Positions 8,470-18,521 of a stretch of DNA of 64,000 nt are shown one piece after another. The stretch is from positions 310,001 to 374,000 of the forward strand of contig BPJU01000003.1 in the NCBI GenBank assembly GCA_026004775.1, written 5' to 3'. Within the stretch, counting starts at the first letter, position 1. The number at the start of each line of letters is the position of its first letter. The notes below the pieces were generated by a model. That model did no database searches. It was not told the origin of the DNA and saw only the letters and a list, made by a program, of their open reading frames with translations. This stretch comes from Pirellulaceae bacterium. GTDB taxonomy: Bacteria; Planctomycetota; Planctomycetia; Pirellulales; Pirellulaceae. Made by a program: the position numbers and the translations under genes.

Positions 8470-10092
8470 CTATCTGTCCGCGGGCAGGAACATGCCAAGT
8501 CCGAAATGGGCGGAGTGGCCCAGAGCAATTGGCCCTGAAACCGCGTCGGGAAACCGAATACGGAATGCTCCGGCCAGCCGCCGCCCCCCATCGTCGCCGC
8601 TTTTTCTGCGGAATCGTTTGAATTGAATAGGCCGCATCCCCGCCCCGGTCGCCCGCGCTAGCCAAAGCTTCGGCTGGATGCGGAACACACCGGGTGGATC
8701 GTAAACCGGTTCGATTTGAATGCTATCGGCCGAAAACCCCCAACCGCGGCGACGGCACAGCCGCTCCAGTTCTTCCCGCAGTACTTGCAGCAGGAAGGCA
8801 TGCGGGTTCTCCAACAGTACCTTCGGATCGCGCTTCCTGCCGCGGCGTTTCGGGTGCCGCGTCGCGACAAACGGAGTCGCCGATACCCATTCCTGCGAGG
8901 GTTTCAGTGGCATGGCCGACAGCTCTCCCAGCTTCCCCACAGCCAATAACAATAAACGTATCTCTGGAAGCTCGTCGCCGCGCTTCAGCGATCGCAAACG
9001 GTCTAGCGCCCTTAGCTCATACTTGCCAAACCCGCTTTCGGCCACGATCGTCAGGTGGTCCAATCGCCCATCCCCGTCTTCATCAGTCGGCAAGTAATAG
9101 GCGTGCCCATGACCGGTTAGTTTTCGGCCTTGATCGTCCTTGCCCGAAAAAACCAAAGATCGACCTTTCACTCCACCCTGCTCCGTCAGACGCCCATATA
9201 TTCCCATCAGCTTGTACCGGATCTGCTCGGCCAGCGGCAACGTCTCATCGATCGTCGCCAGTACCGAAGAATCCAGAACATATCGAGCCACTTGCAGAAG
9301 TGGTCGAGCGGGGCGGGCAGGCCGAGGCGCCCGCCGCGGTGGGTCAAGGCATTCGGCAGGACGCACGTACTCAACCCACCGAGAACCCGGTGGATCGGAC
9401 CATTTTTCGGCATGCAACTGAGCCGTCTCGATGCAAAGGTGCCATGCCGGGTCGTAGACCGGCCTTGCACCCTTTTTACCGCGTCCCTTCGTCTTGAGCG
9501 GGCGCACATACTGGTCCGCAAAGGCTGTCTCCGGATCCACACATAACACCCGAACTACAGGACTATCCGAAGCCGGGGAGTCAGTCTGGGCCGGGTAACA
9601 GGCGAAATACTCCTGGTTTTGCCGGCACTGTTCCAATTCCGTTTCGGAAAGCAGCCTTGCCTCACACCAAGATTCAGCGCGTCCATAATATCCCACTTGG
9701 TGGAGCAGTTGCTGCAAGGTTTGGCGTTCCCTTTCTTGCAAGTCATTCTGGGGCCACCAGAAAACGACATCTGCCTGCGGCGATACGTTCACAAAGGCGT
9801 CGAAGACCAGCGTCTGATCTCGCGGTCCCTTCTTGTACCACCGCATATAGTGGCGGCTATGCCCGGTGGTGGCCGGAGGCAACAGAAACTGTGGCGGTGC
9901 CGCCAGCTTCTGAAGCACCGCGCGAACATCGCTCTCCCGCAGATCCGGCAGCCGTACTTTCCACACCGCCACTAAACTCCGCAGCAATCGCCAGGGTGAA
10001 GGGGGCCACTCCGGCACGCCTTCATTTACATGGCGCCCCCACGGAGTTGCATGGAACTTGCCCGAAGGAAAACGTAAGGCGATGGCGATCAT
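8470..10092 (-). CDS. csb2: Type I-G (I-U) CRISPR protein Csb2, Cas5/Cas6-like
   Basis: Csb2 (GSU0054 family) is the subunit thought to combine Cas5-like and Cas6-like roles in type I-G Cascade, handling the crRNA handles. The 540-residue product starts MIAIALRFPSGKFHATPWG, followed by VPEWPPSPWRLLRSLVA, both typical of the family. The C-terminal GPIALGHSAHFGLGMF resembles the Gly-rich loop that ends RAMP proteins. The central GHAYYLPTDEDGDGRLDHL is also characteristic. It is last in the cas3-csx17-csb1-csb2 series, 33 bases after csb1. A TTG three codons upstream is an alternative start. Confidence 0.85.
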   Translation of the reverse strand: MIAIALRFPSGKFHATPWGRHVNEGVPEWPPSPWRLLRSLVAVWKVRLPDLRESDVRAVLQKLAAPPQFLLPPATTGHSRHYMRWYKKGPRDQTLVFDAFVNVSPQADVVFWWPQNDLQERERQTLQQLLHQVGYYGRAESWCEARLLSETELEQCRQNQEYFACYPAQTDSPASDSPVVRVLCVDPETAFADQYVRPLKTKGRGKKGARPVYDPAWHLCIETAQLHAEKWSDPPGSRWVEYVRPAECLDPPRRAPRPARPARPLLQVARYVLDSSVLATIDETLPLAEQIRYKLMGIYGRLTEQGGVKGRSLVFSGKDDQGRKLTGHGHAYYLPTDEDGDGRLDHLTIVAESGFGKYELRALDRLRSLKRGDELPEIRLLLLAVGKLGELSAMPLKPSQEWVSATPFVATRHPKRRGRKRDPKVLLENPHAFLLQVLREELERLCRRRGWGFSADSIQIEPVYDPPGVFRIQPKLWLARATGAGMRPIQFKRFRRKSGDDGGRRLAGAFRIRFPDAVSGPIALGHSAHFGLGMFLPADR

Positions 10093-10125
10093 CGTCCGCA
10101 ACCCTCAGCCTGAAGGCGCCGTTCT

Positions 10126-11085
10126 CTACGACTGCCATTTGACTTCGGTGACCGGCGGATCGGCAAAAATACCCTCCCTGCCACAGTCGCCGATCAACCG
10201 CCGGCACTCTTCCAAAAGCTCTGCTTCTTGAGGAACAACGAAGCCATTTTCGGGGCGCGTGACGCGGATGTCCCCGTCCAACTCCAGGTCGCACGCCGTA
10301 CGCAGCCGCAGCCCTGTCGATAAAAAGCGCCGGATCTTGAACAGTGCCAACGCAATCAGCAACTGTTGAGCGATGTCTTGAAGAGCATAACTACGAAGCA
10401 AAGCCAGATCCAAGTTGAAATAAGCGCAGATTCGTTTGGCGGTGAACTCGGTGCGATGATAAATCACGTTGCCGAATCCGCGGTTCGTGTCTCCCTGCGG
10501 GTTGACATGATCCAGCTTGGCGCCTCCGCTTTCCGCCGGCGCAACACCCGACGCCTCGATAAACCCCGACAGAACTCGAGCCAAACGCAAGCGCCCCCCA
10601 GCCAGTTCCTTCTTCGCCAAGAAAATACCGTGCAATACCGAATTGGCATCGTATTTAAGAAGTATTTTTGCAAGGTCACGCAGGTTGACGGCTCCCTCCT
10701 CGAACGAAGCGAGCTCGTTCTTCAAGATGTCGAAAACCTTCTTATCTTTGCCTTCCAAAATATACGGCGAATTCAACCGATGCGACTCGAGAATAGATGT
10801 AGTAAGCATGCGGCCGTTTTGGTCCAGCACCCGGACATAAGGAAGCCCCTGTAACCCGGCAATGAGATCCTGCTGTGGCTCATCCCAACAGGCCATTTCC
10901 ATACGATTCGCCACCGACTGCGGCGATTCGACCAGCAACTTTTCCGTGCCGTCCGGTGCGGTATAACGGGCCGGACCAAGATCAGGAAATCCGGTCGGTT
11001 GAAAGCGATCACCCTGAATCGGCTTTAGCTGAGCTTCTAACAACAGCCGCGGTACCCCTTGCAATGCTTGATAGTCAATCGCCAT
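10126..11085 (-). CDS. csb1: Type I-G (I-U) CRISPR protein Csb1, Cas7 backbone
   Basis: Csb1 (GSU0053 family) is the Cas7-like subunit that forms the crRNA-binding filament. The 319-residue protein shows DRFQPTGFPDLGPARY near residue 25, VESPQSVANRMEMACWD, LTTSILESHRLNSPYI and GGAKLDHVNPQGD, which fit the family. The ATG at 11085 has AAGGAG eight bases upstream. An extension to 11148 would overlap csx17 and is not needed. It starts 31 bases after csx17 ends, consistent with one operon. Confidence 0.85.
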   Translation of the reverse strand: MAIDYQALQGVPRLLLEAQLKPIQGDRFQPTGFPDLGPARYTAPDGTEKLLVESPQSVANRMEMACWDEPQQDLIAGLQGLPYVRVLDQNGRMLTTSILESHRLNSPYILEGKDKKVFDILKNELASFEEGAVNLRDLAKILLKYDANSVLHGIFLAKKELAGGRLRLARVLSGFIEASGVAPAESGGAKLDHVNPQGDTNRGFGNVIYHRTEFTAKRICAYFNLDLALLRSYALQDIAQQLLIALALFKIRRFLSTGLRLRTACDLELDGDIRVTRPENGFVVPQEAELLEECRRLIGDCGREGIFADPPVTEVKWQS

Positions 11086-11116
11086 TTTCTCATCTCCTTC
11101 GGTCATATTGCCCAGA

Positions 11117-13349
11117 TCATTCATCCCGTTCTTCGTCTGGCCGAACAACCATTGTAACGAGCTGATTGAGCGCGGCGTCGGTGATGGGAATCAGCAGGGA
11201 TGCCGCCAGACGGCGGCCGTCCAGGTAGGAGTGGGGAGGCGGCTCCCAATCCGCCATGCGTGACGGGTAACCTGCCATGGGGGACGGCATGGGGCACAAC
11301 CCCGATGCGCGAATCCGGGCGCTCGCAAGGCGGCAGGCTTCAGCGACACGATCGGCGAGCAGCAGTGGGATGATGCGAGGCTCTGGTTTAATCACCACCC
11401 CGGCATCCCCTTGGCGTTCCAAACGCCACAAGGGTCCACCGCTGTTCTGCGGTTGAGCGACCAGCCGTCCCGGCAAGAACAGCAGTTTCAACAGGGCATA
11501 CTGGCGAGGCAGCACAAGAGGGAAATCGTCAACCCTCGCCGGGCTCGAAGAAATGTGTGCCCTTTTTCGATGATCTACCAGCACCAAAGCCCACAGCAAT
11601 TCCTCGATGCGATTATCATCACAATAGCCATCGGCCAGAAACGCGGCAATGTCATGAATCGACGCACCACGATATGACGGAATCGGCAGGAACGGATGCG
11701 ATTGGTTGGCGGCGCCGACAATGCGCCGTTGCAGGACATTGACCATATTGGTGGCAAGATCCGCGGACTGCCATACCACCTCAGGGCCGCGATTCTGCTG
11801 CCAATTCCAACGCCCTTTTTCCCAGCTCACCGGTTCCAGATGTGTTCGCAAAAAGGGAACTTTCTCGGCAGCGTTTGTATCGCCAATCCTCGATAAAGCC
11901 CAAGCGATATGGTACTCGTGCGATCCGTCGTACGTCGCTTCCACCCAACGCCGGGAAAGATTGGCCAGCGGCTGGCAGATCGTCCGGTTTTGGTAACGGC
12001 CGCAGGTAATCGCCAATGCGCGTTCAGCCTTGCCGAGGGCGACAAACAGATTGCGCAGGTCCTCCGGCCTTCCATAACGACAATAGTCGAAAATCGCAGA
12101 CTCGATTGCCGACAGTGCGACTTGGAAACGCGCCGGCGAGTTGGACGTGCTCGCCTTGCGAAAACTTTCTAACCAGACATCCAATTCACGTAACAGTTCC
12201 ACGTCGGCCCTGGGGCCTTTCGGCACGGCAAATCGGTCCATCGCCACAGCCAGGTACGCCTTGCCGCTGCGCTGGAAAAAACCGAATCGGGTGAACTGTT
12301 CGACTCCGCGATCGATTCCCAACTGAGCGACGGCCCGAGCAAAATCGAGCGTATCTCTTGCAGGGTGACCGGCGTAATCCGCTCGGCCTTCGGCAAGCAG
12401 CAGTTGCAGTTCTGCCAAGTCCTGCAAACCGGGACCACAACGGCAACCACATTTCGCCGCGCGCCGCTCCCAGTTCGTTATCCGATGAAGAGGCGCCACC
12501 GATCGGCCGGGGGCGAACCGTGAAGGGAAACGCCGCCTTGTCGCCGGAGTATATTCCCGCGCGACGGACCAGGGCCCCCGCAAAAAGCAGCGTTCCCTCC
12601 AGCATCAGCACGAAGTCCCAAGGATTGTCGGTAGAGTCTCCTTCCATCCCCTGAGTAGCATTGGGGCCTCCAGCCCGCCCCGGAGCAAATTGGCCGACGG
12701 CCGCCGCGGAAAGCCCCGCTACCGGCTCACCAAACAACGCATTTCGCAGCAATTCCTCCTGATGCGACTGCGGCCCGTCCTGGGTGAATTTGAGTTGATC
12801 CACCAGGCGCTGCATGAAATTCTGGGCAAAGTCCAACCGGCCGTCGTTTCCGCCCGTACCTAATAACGGCGCGAAAGTCTGGTCATCCGCCTGAATCACC
12901 ATGGCTGCGTCCATCCAGCGCACGAATTCATCGGGCATTTCGCCCCGATAACGGCGCAACAGACGCGCCTTGACTTCCGAGGAGGGCTTTTGCTTTACCC
13001 CTTCATTCGCAAGGATCGTTTTCACACGCCTTATGCACTCCCGGTAGACCTCCAACCGGGGCGTACTACTCTTCTCGATCGCATCCACAGCCTTGTGGTT
13101 GTCTTTTTCGAAAAACCCGGAACCTCCAGCCCAAGGGGTCAAAATAGGAGAAGGACGGTACTTGTGGAGGAAAAAATCCACCAAGGAGCTTTCGTCCAAT
13201 ACCGACCGCAAGACGAACCGGTCGTTGCGCCAGCAGCCGGCGGCCTTCGCATCGGCCTGCTCGCAGACCAGACGCAGCACCCCCAGCGATTTGAGGTAAT
13301 GCATCAATGGCTCCGGCGTGCAACCGGCAAGCTCGACTTCGTGCGTCAT
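11117..13349 (-). pseudogene. csx17: Type I-G Csx17 (Cas8-like large subunit), one-base frameshift
   Basis: Csx17 is the large subunit of type I-G effectors. The N-terminal half (from MTHEVELAGCTPEPLMHYLK to EMWLPLW) and the C-terminal half (from GLQDLAELQLLLAEGR to the stop) lie in two minus-strand frames. The shift falls at a CCGGGA stretch at about 12429-12434 (plus strand). Dropping one base there joins them into WLPLWSGLQDLAEL and a single protein of about 743 residues with no other lesion. The span is 3n+1 bases long, as expected for one extra base. The ATG at 13349 follows GGGAGGGG, 32 bases after cas3. It may be a sequencing error in the GGG run, a real inactivating insertion, or programmed +1 slippage. 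Both halves look under selection. Confidence 0.8.
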
Positions 13350-13381
13350 GTTTCCGATGCCCCTCCCGTGCTGGAATCTGT

Positions 13382-15823
13382 CTAGGTGCCAACACGGCTT
13401 GCGCGCATGTCGGCCGCCCGCAATAACGCCTCCAGATAAGCCAAACGAATCGGCCCCCAACACTGAGAATCGCGTAGCGCCAGCATCCGTGCGGCCCAGC
13501 TCGGTTCGCCGTTGGCACCGTGGCCAAGCTTCATCGGTTCCAGAGAAAGAGTAATCGGGCCGAACGAAACGTCGCCGGGAAGCACAACCTGCGGCAGTTG
13601 GTCACCGTCCCATATCCCGCGGGCGTAGAGCTGCTCGGACGGTTGCCCGGACTGCGCCGGCGGGGCAGCTTCGCCTGGCATGGAGCGTATCGATAGCCGC
13701 ACCTTGCCATGGTGCGCTGCCACTAGATAGGCAATGAGGGATAATTCCTGGTCCTGCACGTCATCCAGGCTCGCATGCGGGCGCTGCAAGACAGCCAGCG
13801 CCGACGCAAGCTCGTGCCGGAAGTGCTTCCGTTCATAGCGTTTCCAATTGCCTGCGGCTTTCGCCCATATCTTCGAGCCCGATGGCGGATTGTCGGGCAG
13901 TGCTTGCTGGAAAACCGGATGAGCTTTCCCCACATCATGCCACGCAGCGGCCAGACGCAAGATCTTCCGCAATGAAGGTGCCAGGTTCAATTCGTTCAGG
14001 ATACGATCCAGCTCGTCCAAAACCGTGCGGGTGTGCTCTTCCAGCGTCTGCCATTGGGCAGCCGACGACGGTTGGTCCTGGTCGTATGCCTCGGGAAGAG
14101 CCAGCGGCGAGCTGATGGGAGCAACTTTTCGCTTGGACTTGCCGTCCCACCCGATGCCTGGCTGGTAACCACCGGCCGCCGCGCGCACCAGGAACACCTG
14201 GCCAGGATAAATGTGTTCCGTGGTTACTGCCGCCCAGCGTTCCTCCAGCGTATCCCACCGCCAGACATCTTGCCGATGGCGCTGGGCAAAGTCGCGAAAT
14301 TGCCGATAAGGGACCGGGCACAGCTCCTCGCGTTGCGGCGCAGCGGCATAGCTCTGGCTAACATCGGGCACAAAAACCTCAGCCGGTATATCGCGCCAAA
14401 ATACGTATACGTCCAGCTCTTCACCTGAACGGATGAAGCGAGACACATCGATGTCATTGCCCGAAAGATCCGCCGTCGTATCGAATAGATCCACAAAATC
14501 ACGCAACCGGATAACCTGGTCCACTTCCAGGTGGAGCGGTACCGCTAGCGAATCGAGACTGCGTGGTGATACGTCCTGGCATTGGTTCAGTTTCTTCCGT
14601 GCTTCCTTCAACGCCGGCAGTGTATAAGGCAGAGCCAGCTTTTCCTGCTTCTGTTGGTCGGCATCGCCCGGCAAGTCGATCCAAATAACGGTGCCCGCGT
14701 CGTTACCCGAAAACTCCCCTCGCCGATTACACCGCCCAAACCGCTGAACCAACGACGACCACGGAGCTAGTTCGCTAAAGAGCGTCTTTGCCGACACATC
14801 CACCCCCGCTTCGACAACTTGAGTGGTCACGCCGATCGTGCCAGCCTCCGGCGGATCCGCCAAAAGGTGTTGCATTGCCTGCTGTCGGTCATGAGGGCGG
14901 AATCGCGAGTGCACCAAAACCAGACGCGCGTCCGAAGCGAGAATGCCGCCCTTCTTCTTTTGTAAAGCTACCAGCTCCTCGTAGACCGCCTGCGCACGCT
15001 CGACAGTATTGACAATCGCCAGAGTAAGAGTTCCTGCTTGATGAGCCTGCGCGATCTCCTGCGCCAACTGCTCAGGCTGGCCCATGTGAGATGAAGCTTT
15101 TTGCAAGGATTTTTTCGCGTCATAGCGCCGGGCTATCGGGGACTGCTGTTTCTCCTCATGTGTCAATTCCAACGGTTGCCCCAGCCAACTGGGTTGAAAG
15201 TCGATCGTTTTTAGCCATTGTGGGTCAAGCGTTGCGGACATCCAGATGGATTCTGTGATCTCAAACATACCGAGCTTCCTTCGAAATCCATCGAGCTGCG
15301 CCGAGGTAGCCACAGCCACGTCCATCAATTGCACTTCATCGAAGACCCACAGCGCACCGTTGTTCAACAGGCCGAAATGCACCGGCCACCGAAAGCGGCT
15401 CATTCCGTAACCGCGATTCAAGACGCGTGACAAGAGCATATCCTGGGTGCCGACCAAGATCGCATCGCGTTCCGGGTAAATATCCCAATCCTCTGCCTCC
15501 TCGCCGCCCATCAAGATATGGACGCCCAGCTCGTTCTGGAGTGAAAGATTGTGCAACCAGCCCGCCACGGCATTGCGCGTCTGCTCCACAAGCACACGCA
15601 TCGGTAAGCAATAGACCAGCCGTCTGGGAGTTTGGCGGCGTATTTCCTCGGAGGCATAGCGGCGCCGCCACAACCAGCCCAACACCACCGCGGCAGTCTT
15701 GCCAAGTCCCGTGGGGATTCTTACCAGGTGCGGCAGCGACGGAGCGGTTGCGAAACGTTGTTGGAATGGATAAGGCCCCGTTTCCAACCCGGTCGCCTGC
15801 CGGAAGAACGAGTCAAAGTCCAT
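13382..15823 (-). CDS. cas3: CRISPR helicase-nuclease Cas3 with C-terminal HD (type I-G)
   Basis: Cas3 is recruited to target DNA by Cascade, then unwinds and degrades it. The 813-residue protein starts with a superfamily 2 helicase: Walker A IPTGLGKT at 36-43, DEVQ box at 162-165, MSATL motif III, and motif VI QRFGRCNRRGE. The HD nuclease follows at the C-terminus: WHDVGKAHPVF with H629-D630, RHELAS, and AAHHGK. Helicase-then-HD order is the hallmark of type I-G, whereas most Cas3 proteins have HD first. All catalytic motifs look intact. It is the first gene of the minus-strand operon, with AAGGTC before the ATG. Confidence 0.93.
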   Translation of the reverse strand: MDFDSFFRQATGLETGPYPFQQRFATAPSLPHLVRIPTGLGKTAAVVLGWLWRRRYASEEIRRQTPRRLVYCLPMRVLVEQTRNAVAGWLHNLSLQNELGVHILMGGEEAEDWDIYPERDAILVGTQDMLLSRVLNRGYGMSRFRWPVHFGLLNNGALWVFDEVQLMDVAVATSAQLDGFRRKLGMFEITESIWMSATLDPQWLKTIDFQPSWLGQPLELTHEEKQQSPIARRYDAKKSLQKASSHMGQPEQLAQEIAQAHQAGTLTLAIVNTVERAQAVYEELVALQKKKGGILASDARLVLVHSRFRPHDRQQAMQHLLADPPEAGTIGVTTQVVEAGVDVSAKTLFSELAPWSSLVQRFGRCNRRGEFSGNDAGTVIWIDLPGDADQQKQEKLALPYTLPALKEARKKLNQCQDVSPRSLDSLAVPLHLEVDQVIRLRDFVDLFDTTADLSGNDIDVSRFIRSGEELDVYVFWRDIPAEVFVPDVSQSYAAAPQREELCPVPYRQFRDFAQRHRQDVWRWDTLEERWAAVTTEHIYPGQVFLVRAAAGGYQPGIGWDGKSKRKVAPISSPLALPEAYDQDQPSSAAQWQTLEEHTRTVLDELDRILNELNLAPSLRKILRLAAAWHDVGKAHPVFQQALPDNPPSGSKIWAKAAGNWKRYERKHFRHELASALAVLQRPHASLDDVQDQELSLIAYLVAAHHGKVRLSIRSMPGEAAPPAQSGQPSEQLYARGIWDGDQLPQVVLPGDVSFGPITLSLEPMKLGHGANGEPSWAARMLALRDSQCWGPIRLAYLEALLRAADMRASRVGT

Positions 15824-16226
15824 GACCTTGCCCCTGTTATGGTGCGCCCGTCATCACACCTCACTATGATGGCGGGTACGCATTTTCCCCGCAACGACTC
15901 CGTGAGAATTCGGCAGAGGACTCGGGACGAGCCAACCGGAGTATCCACCTAACGGAGCTTGTCTGACACCGCGACTTCTGCCCGGCCCGCCCAGCCGCCT
16001 GCCGTCCGACGACTTCCCAACAACAGCGTTTCCTACAGACCTGCCAGGGTTCAATCAAAATACGCAAGAAGTTGATGCTTACAAGCAGTGGTTGGACAGA
16101 ATCTGTCCCATCTGGCGCGCCGCCCACCTATCGCCGCCGGAATCGACCCACCGAAGCGGAATTGGCTTGACCCGGGACAATAAACGTTCTATAATCGCTT
16201 TAGATGAGACAATTTAGGCTTGCACT
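15824..16226. other. Divergent intergenic region between cas3 and the efflux operon
   Basis: About 400 bases separate two divergent operons. The right end holds a convincing plus-strand promoter, listed separately. I searched by eye for repeats of 28-37 bases with spacers and found none, so there is no CRISPR array or leader here. No clear minus-strand promoter for cas3 was identified. No small gene is evident. Confidence 0.6.
16167..16195 (+). promoter_or_regulatory. Sigma-70-type promoter of the metal efflux operon
   Basis: TTGACC and a perfect TATAAT are separated by 17 bases, and the predicted start lies about 20-25 bases before the ATG at 16227. It is the best promoter match in the window. 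No dyad operator of the MerR or CsoR kind is obvious within the spacer. Confidence 0.7.
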
Positions 16227-16613
16227 ATGCTCGGACTTGCTACCCACTACCTGTTGATCGCATTGGTGCTGGTTTGCCCGTATTTTTGTATGGGCGACGG
16301 TGCGGCTGTGCAAGGGGCAGCGCGGGAAGTTTACGGCTGCTGCCCGTGCGGTGAGCACGCTTCGCAACCGCATCAACCACCGGCTCCCTGCGAATGCCGC
16401 TGGGACTGCCTTTGTCGGGGGGCGGTGGCCGACGGCGGCTCACGTCTGACCGGTGCTGCTGCGGAAATGGCTGTGGCTTGGTTCGGTGGTGACCCAACCG
16501 AGCATCACTCGACGTCGAATTCGGCCTACCTCGATCTTGACTCGCCTCACCAATTCTTCCTTGTCTTTTCGGGGCGAGATTCTTGCGCACTGAAGTGTGC
16601 CTGGCTGCTTTGA
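16227..16613 (+). CDS. Secreted Cys-rich protein, first gene of the efflux operon
   Basis: This 128-residue protein starts with a hydrophobic signal-like segment (ATHYLLIALVLVCPYFC). It then has a dense cysteine and histidine region (YGCCPCGEHASQPHQ, CECRWDCLCRG), which suggests periplasmic metal binding. I do not recognise the family. It lies directly behind the promoter and about 105 bases ahead of the efflux adaptor on the same strand, which supports a role in metal handling. The C-terminal half is unremarkable. Function is inferred from composition and context only. Confidence 0.55.
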   Translation: MLGLATHYLLIALVLVCPYFCMGDGAAVQGAAREVYGCCPCGEHASQPHQPPAPCECRWDCLCRGAVADGGSRLTGAAAEMAVAWFGGDPTEHHSTSNSAYLDLDSPHQFFLVFSGRDSCALKCAWLL

Positions 16614-16718
16614 TTGTCGCTGCCTGCATGGGGATTTCGGTTGCCGCATGCAACCGGTGTTGAACGATTTCCGGAAACATAGCTGTTTTTGTGCAGGCAC
16701 TGGGCAAAGGTATCGTCT

Positions 16719-18461
16719 ATGAGCACTGAGACGCGCGCTCCACAGATCGACTGTCCTCTGTTCGAACTGTTCGAACAACTTCCGGCCACCGGATCAGAAC
16801 GCGTATCGAATACCGCGCAACGTATGGGGGATCAAACTGCGTCTGGCTGCAAGGTTGATACCTCGGACCAAGTGGATTCAGCAGGCCAAACGAAGCCCCC
16901 TACCCTATCTTGCACTGCTTTTCTGTTTTCTGCGATCAAGAATTACCTTCCGACCGCATTGGTTCTGGGAACACTGGCAGGGTTGGGGTACTGGGGCCAC
17001 CACAGTGGCTGGCGCATTCCGAAATTTTCCGAATTGACGGGAATCGCGGCTGGCCGGGACGCTGCCTGGTGCGAAGAGCACGGGGTGCCGGAGGCCAAAT
17101 GCATCACGTGCAATACCGACCTTCTTCCCGCGGGGAAGCTCTACGGTTGGTGTAAGGAGCACGGAGTGCACGAATGTGTGTTGCACCACCCGCAGGTGGC
17201 TCAATTGGCGAAGGTGCCGGTCGTGGAGCCGGCGGACGCGGAGCGTGCTGCGCGCGCTCTGGCTGTGCGCTCTCGGCCTGAAAACAATCCGGCCTGCAAA
17301 TTGCATCTGCGCAGGATTCAATTTGCGTCGGCTGCGGCTGCCGAAAAGTCCGGAATCGACATCGGTCTGGCGGAACGCGGAAACGTGATCGAATCGCTTC
17401 GCGTGCCGGGCCAGGTGGTCTACGACCCCACACGCGTGGCGCGGCTGGCATCGCGTGCCGCGGGAACGGTATGGCGAGTCGACAAGAACGTGGGCGATTC
17501 GGTGCGCCAAGGCGACCTGCTTGCCCTGGTCGATGCGGCGGAAGTCGGTCAAGCCAAAGCTGAACTTCTCCAGGCGGTTACCGAATTGCGGTTGCACTTC
17601 GCCACCCAACAGCGCCTGGCCAATTTGGGGAGCGTGGTAGCCGGCAAGCAGCTTTTGGAAGCCGAAACCGCCGTGACCCAATCGCAAGTTGCCGTACAAA
17701 AAGCGATACAGACGCTCGTCAACCTGGGGCTGCCGATTACGTACGACGAGGTGCTCCAGACACCGGAGGAAACGCTGCGGTACAAGCTCCAGTTTCTCGG
17801 TCTTCCGCAAGGCATAGCCGGCCAACTCGATCCGCAACGTACCACCTCCAACCTGCTTCCCATCGTCGCGCCTCACGACGGGATTGTGGTGCGGCGCGAC
17901 GTGGTGACCGGTGAGGTGGTCGACAATTCCCGGGCGCTTTTCACCGTCGCCGATACGCAACAGATGTGGCTGCTGCTGGATGTCCCGATGGAAGAAGTCC
18001 GGTATGTCCGACTGGGACAACCGGTCCTGTTTCGTGCAGATGGTTTCGAGCAGACCGTACATGGAGCGATCACCTGGATCAGTACGGAGGTCGATCGGCA
18101 AACGCGGACCGTCCAAGTACGTGCCGAACTCTCCAATGACGGCGGGCATCTACGAGACGAAATGTTCGGCATGGGCCAGATCATCCTGCGAGAAGAGAGC
18201 GACGCGGTGCTTGTCCCCAGCTCGGCGATCCACTGGGAAGGAAACTGCTATGTCGTGTTCGTCAGAGACAAAGACTGGTTTACCAGTCCATACAAGATTT
18301 TTCACACGCGCAGCGTGCGCCCGGGCGTGGTGATGGGGGATAAAACGGAGATTATTGCCGGTTTGTTGCCAGGCGAAGTTGTGGCCACCGAGGGAAGCGG
18401 CGCCCTTCTGGCGCAACTTCTGAAAAGTAACCTCGGCGCAGGATGTGCTTGCGAGCAATAG
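16719..18461 (+). CDS. RND heavy-metal efflux periplasmic adaptor (CusB/CzcB type)
   Basis: This is the membrane-fusion adaptor that links an inner-membrane RND pump to an outer-membrane channel. The 580-residue product has a long N-terminal region, one TM anchor near residues 76-92 (LPTALVLGTLAGLGYWG), and two metal-site-like motifs, WCEEHGVPEAKCITC (117-131) and WCKEHGVHEC (144-153). The adaptor core follows: barrel/lipoyl segments (GTVWRVDKNVGDSVRQGDLL), a helical hairpin, and PHDGIVVRRDVVTGEVV. The N-terminal cytoplasmic tail of about 75 residues is unusual. The ATG at 16719 follows AAAGG. The pump gene starts 60 bases downstream. Substrate is likely copper, silver, zinc or a similar metal. 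Confidence 0.87.
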   Translation: MSTETRAPQIDCPLFELFEQLPATGSERVSNTAQRMGDQTASGCKVDTSDQVDSAGQTKPPTLSCTAFLFSAIKNYLPTALVLGTLAGLGYWGHHSGWRIPKFSELTGIAAGRDAAWCEEHGVPEAKCITCNTDLLPAGKLYGWCKEHGVHECVLHHPQVAQLAKVPVVEPADAERAARALAVRSRPENNPACKLHLRRIQFASAAAAEKSGIDIGLAERGNVIESLRVPGQVVYDPTRVARLASRAAGTVWRVDKNVGDSVRQGDLLALVDAAEVGQAKAELLQAVTELRLHFATQQRLANLGSVVAGKQLLEAETAVTQSQVAVQKAIQTLVNLGLPITYDEVLQTPEETLRYKLQFLGLPQGIAGQLDPQRTTSNLLPIVAPHDGIVVRRDVVTGEVVDNSRALFTVADTQQMWLLLDVPMEEVRYVRLGQPVLFRADGFEQTVHGAITWISTEVDRQTRTVQVRAELSNDGGHLRDEMFGMGQIILREESDAVLVPSSAIHWEGNCYVVFVRDKDWFTSPYKIFHTRSVRPGVVMGDKTEIIAGLLPGEVVATEGSGALLAQLLKSNLGAGCACEQ

Positions 18462-18521
18462 TCGCTATGCCGTTTTCTCGAAAATACCAATCGAGAAACT
18501 CGGCCCGCCGGGAGCATATAG

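Noticed and set aside
15824-16160. CRISPR array next to cas3
   Set aside because: No repeated 28-37-base unit with spacers is present; the stretch is ordinary intergenic DNA.
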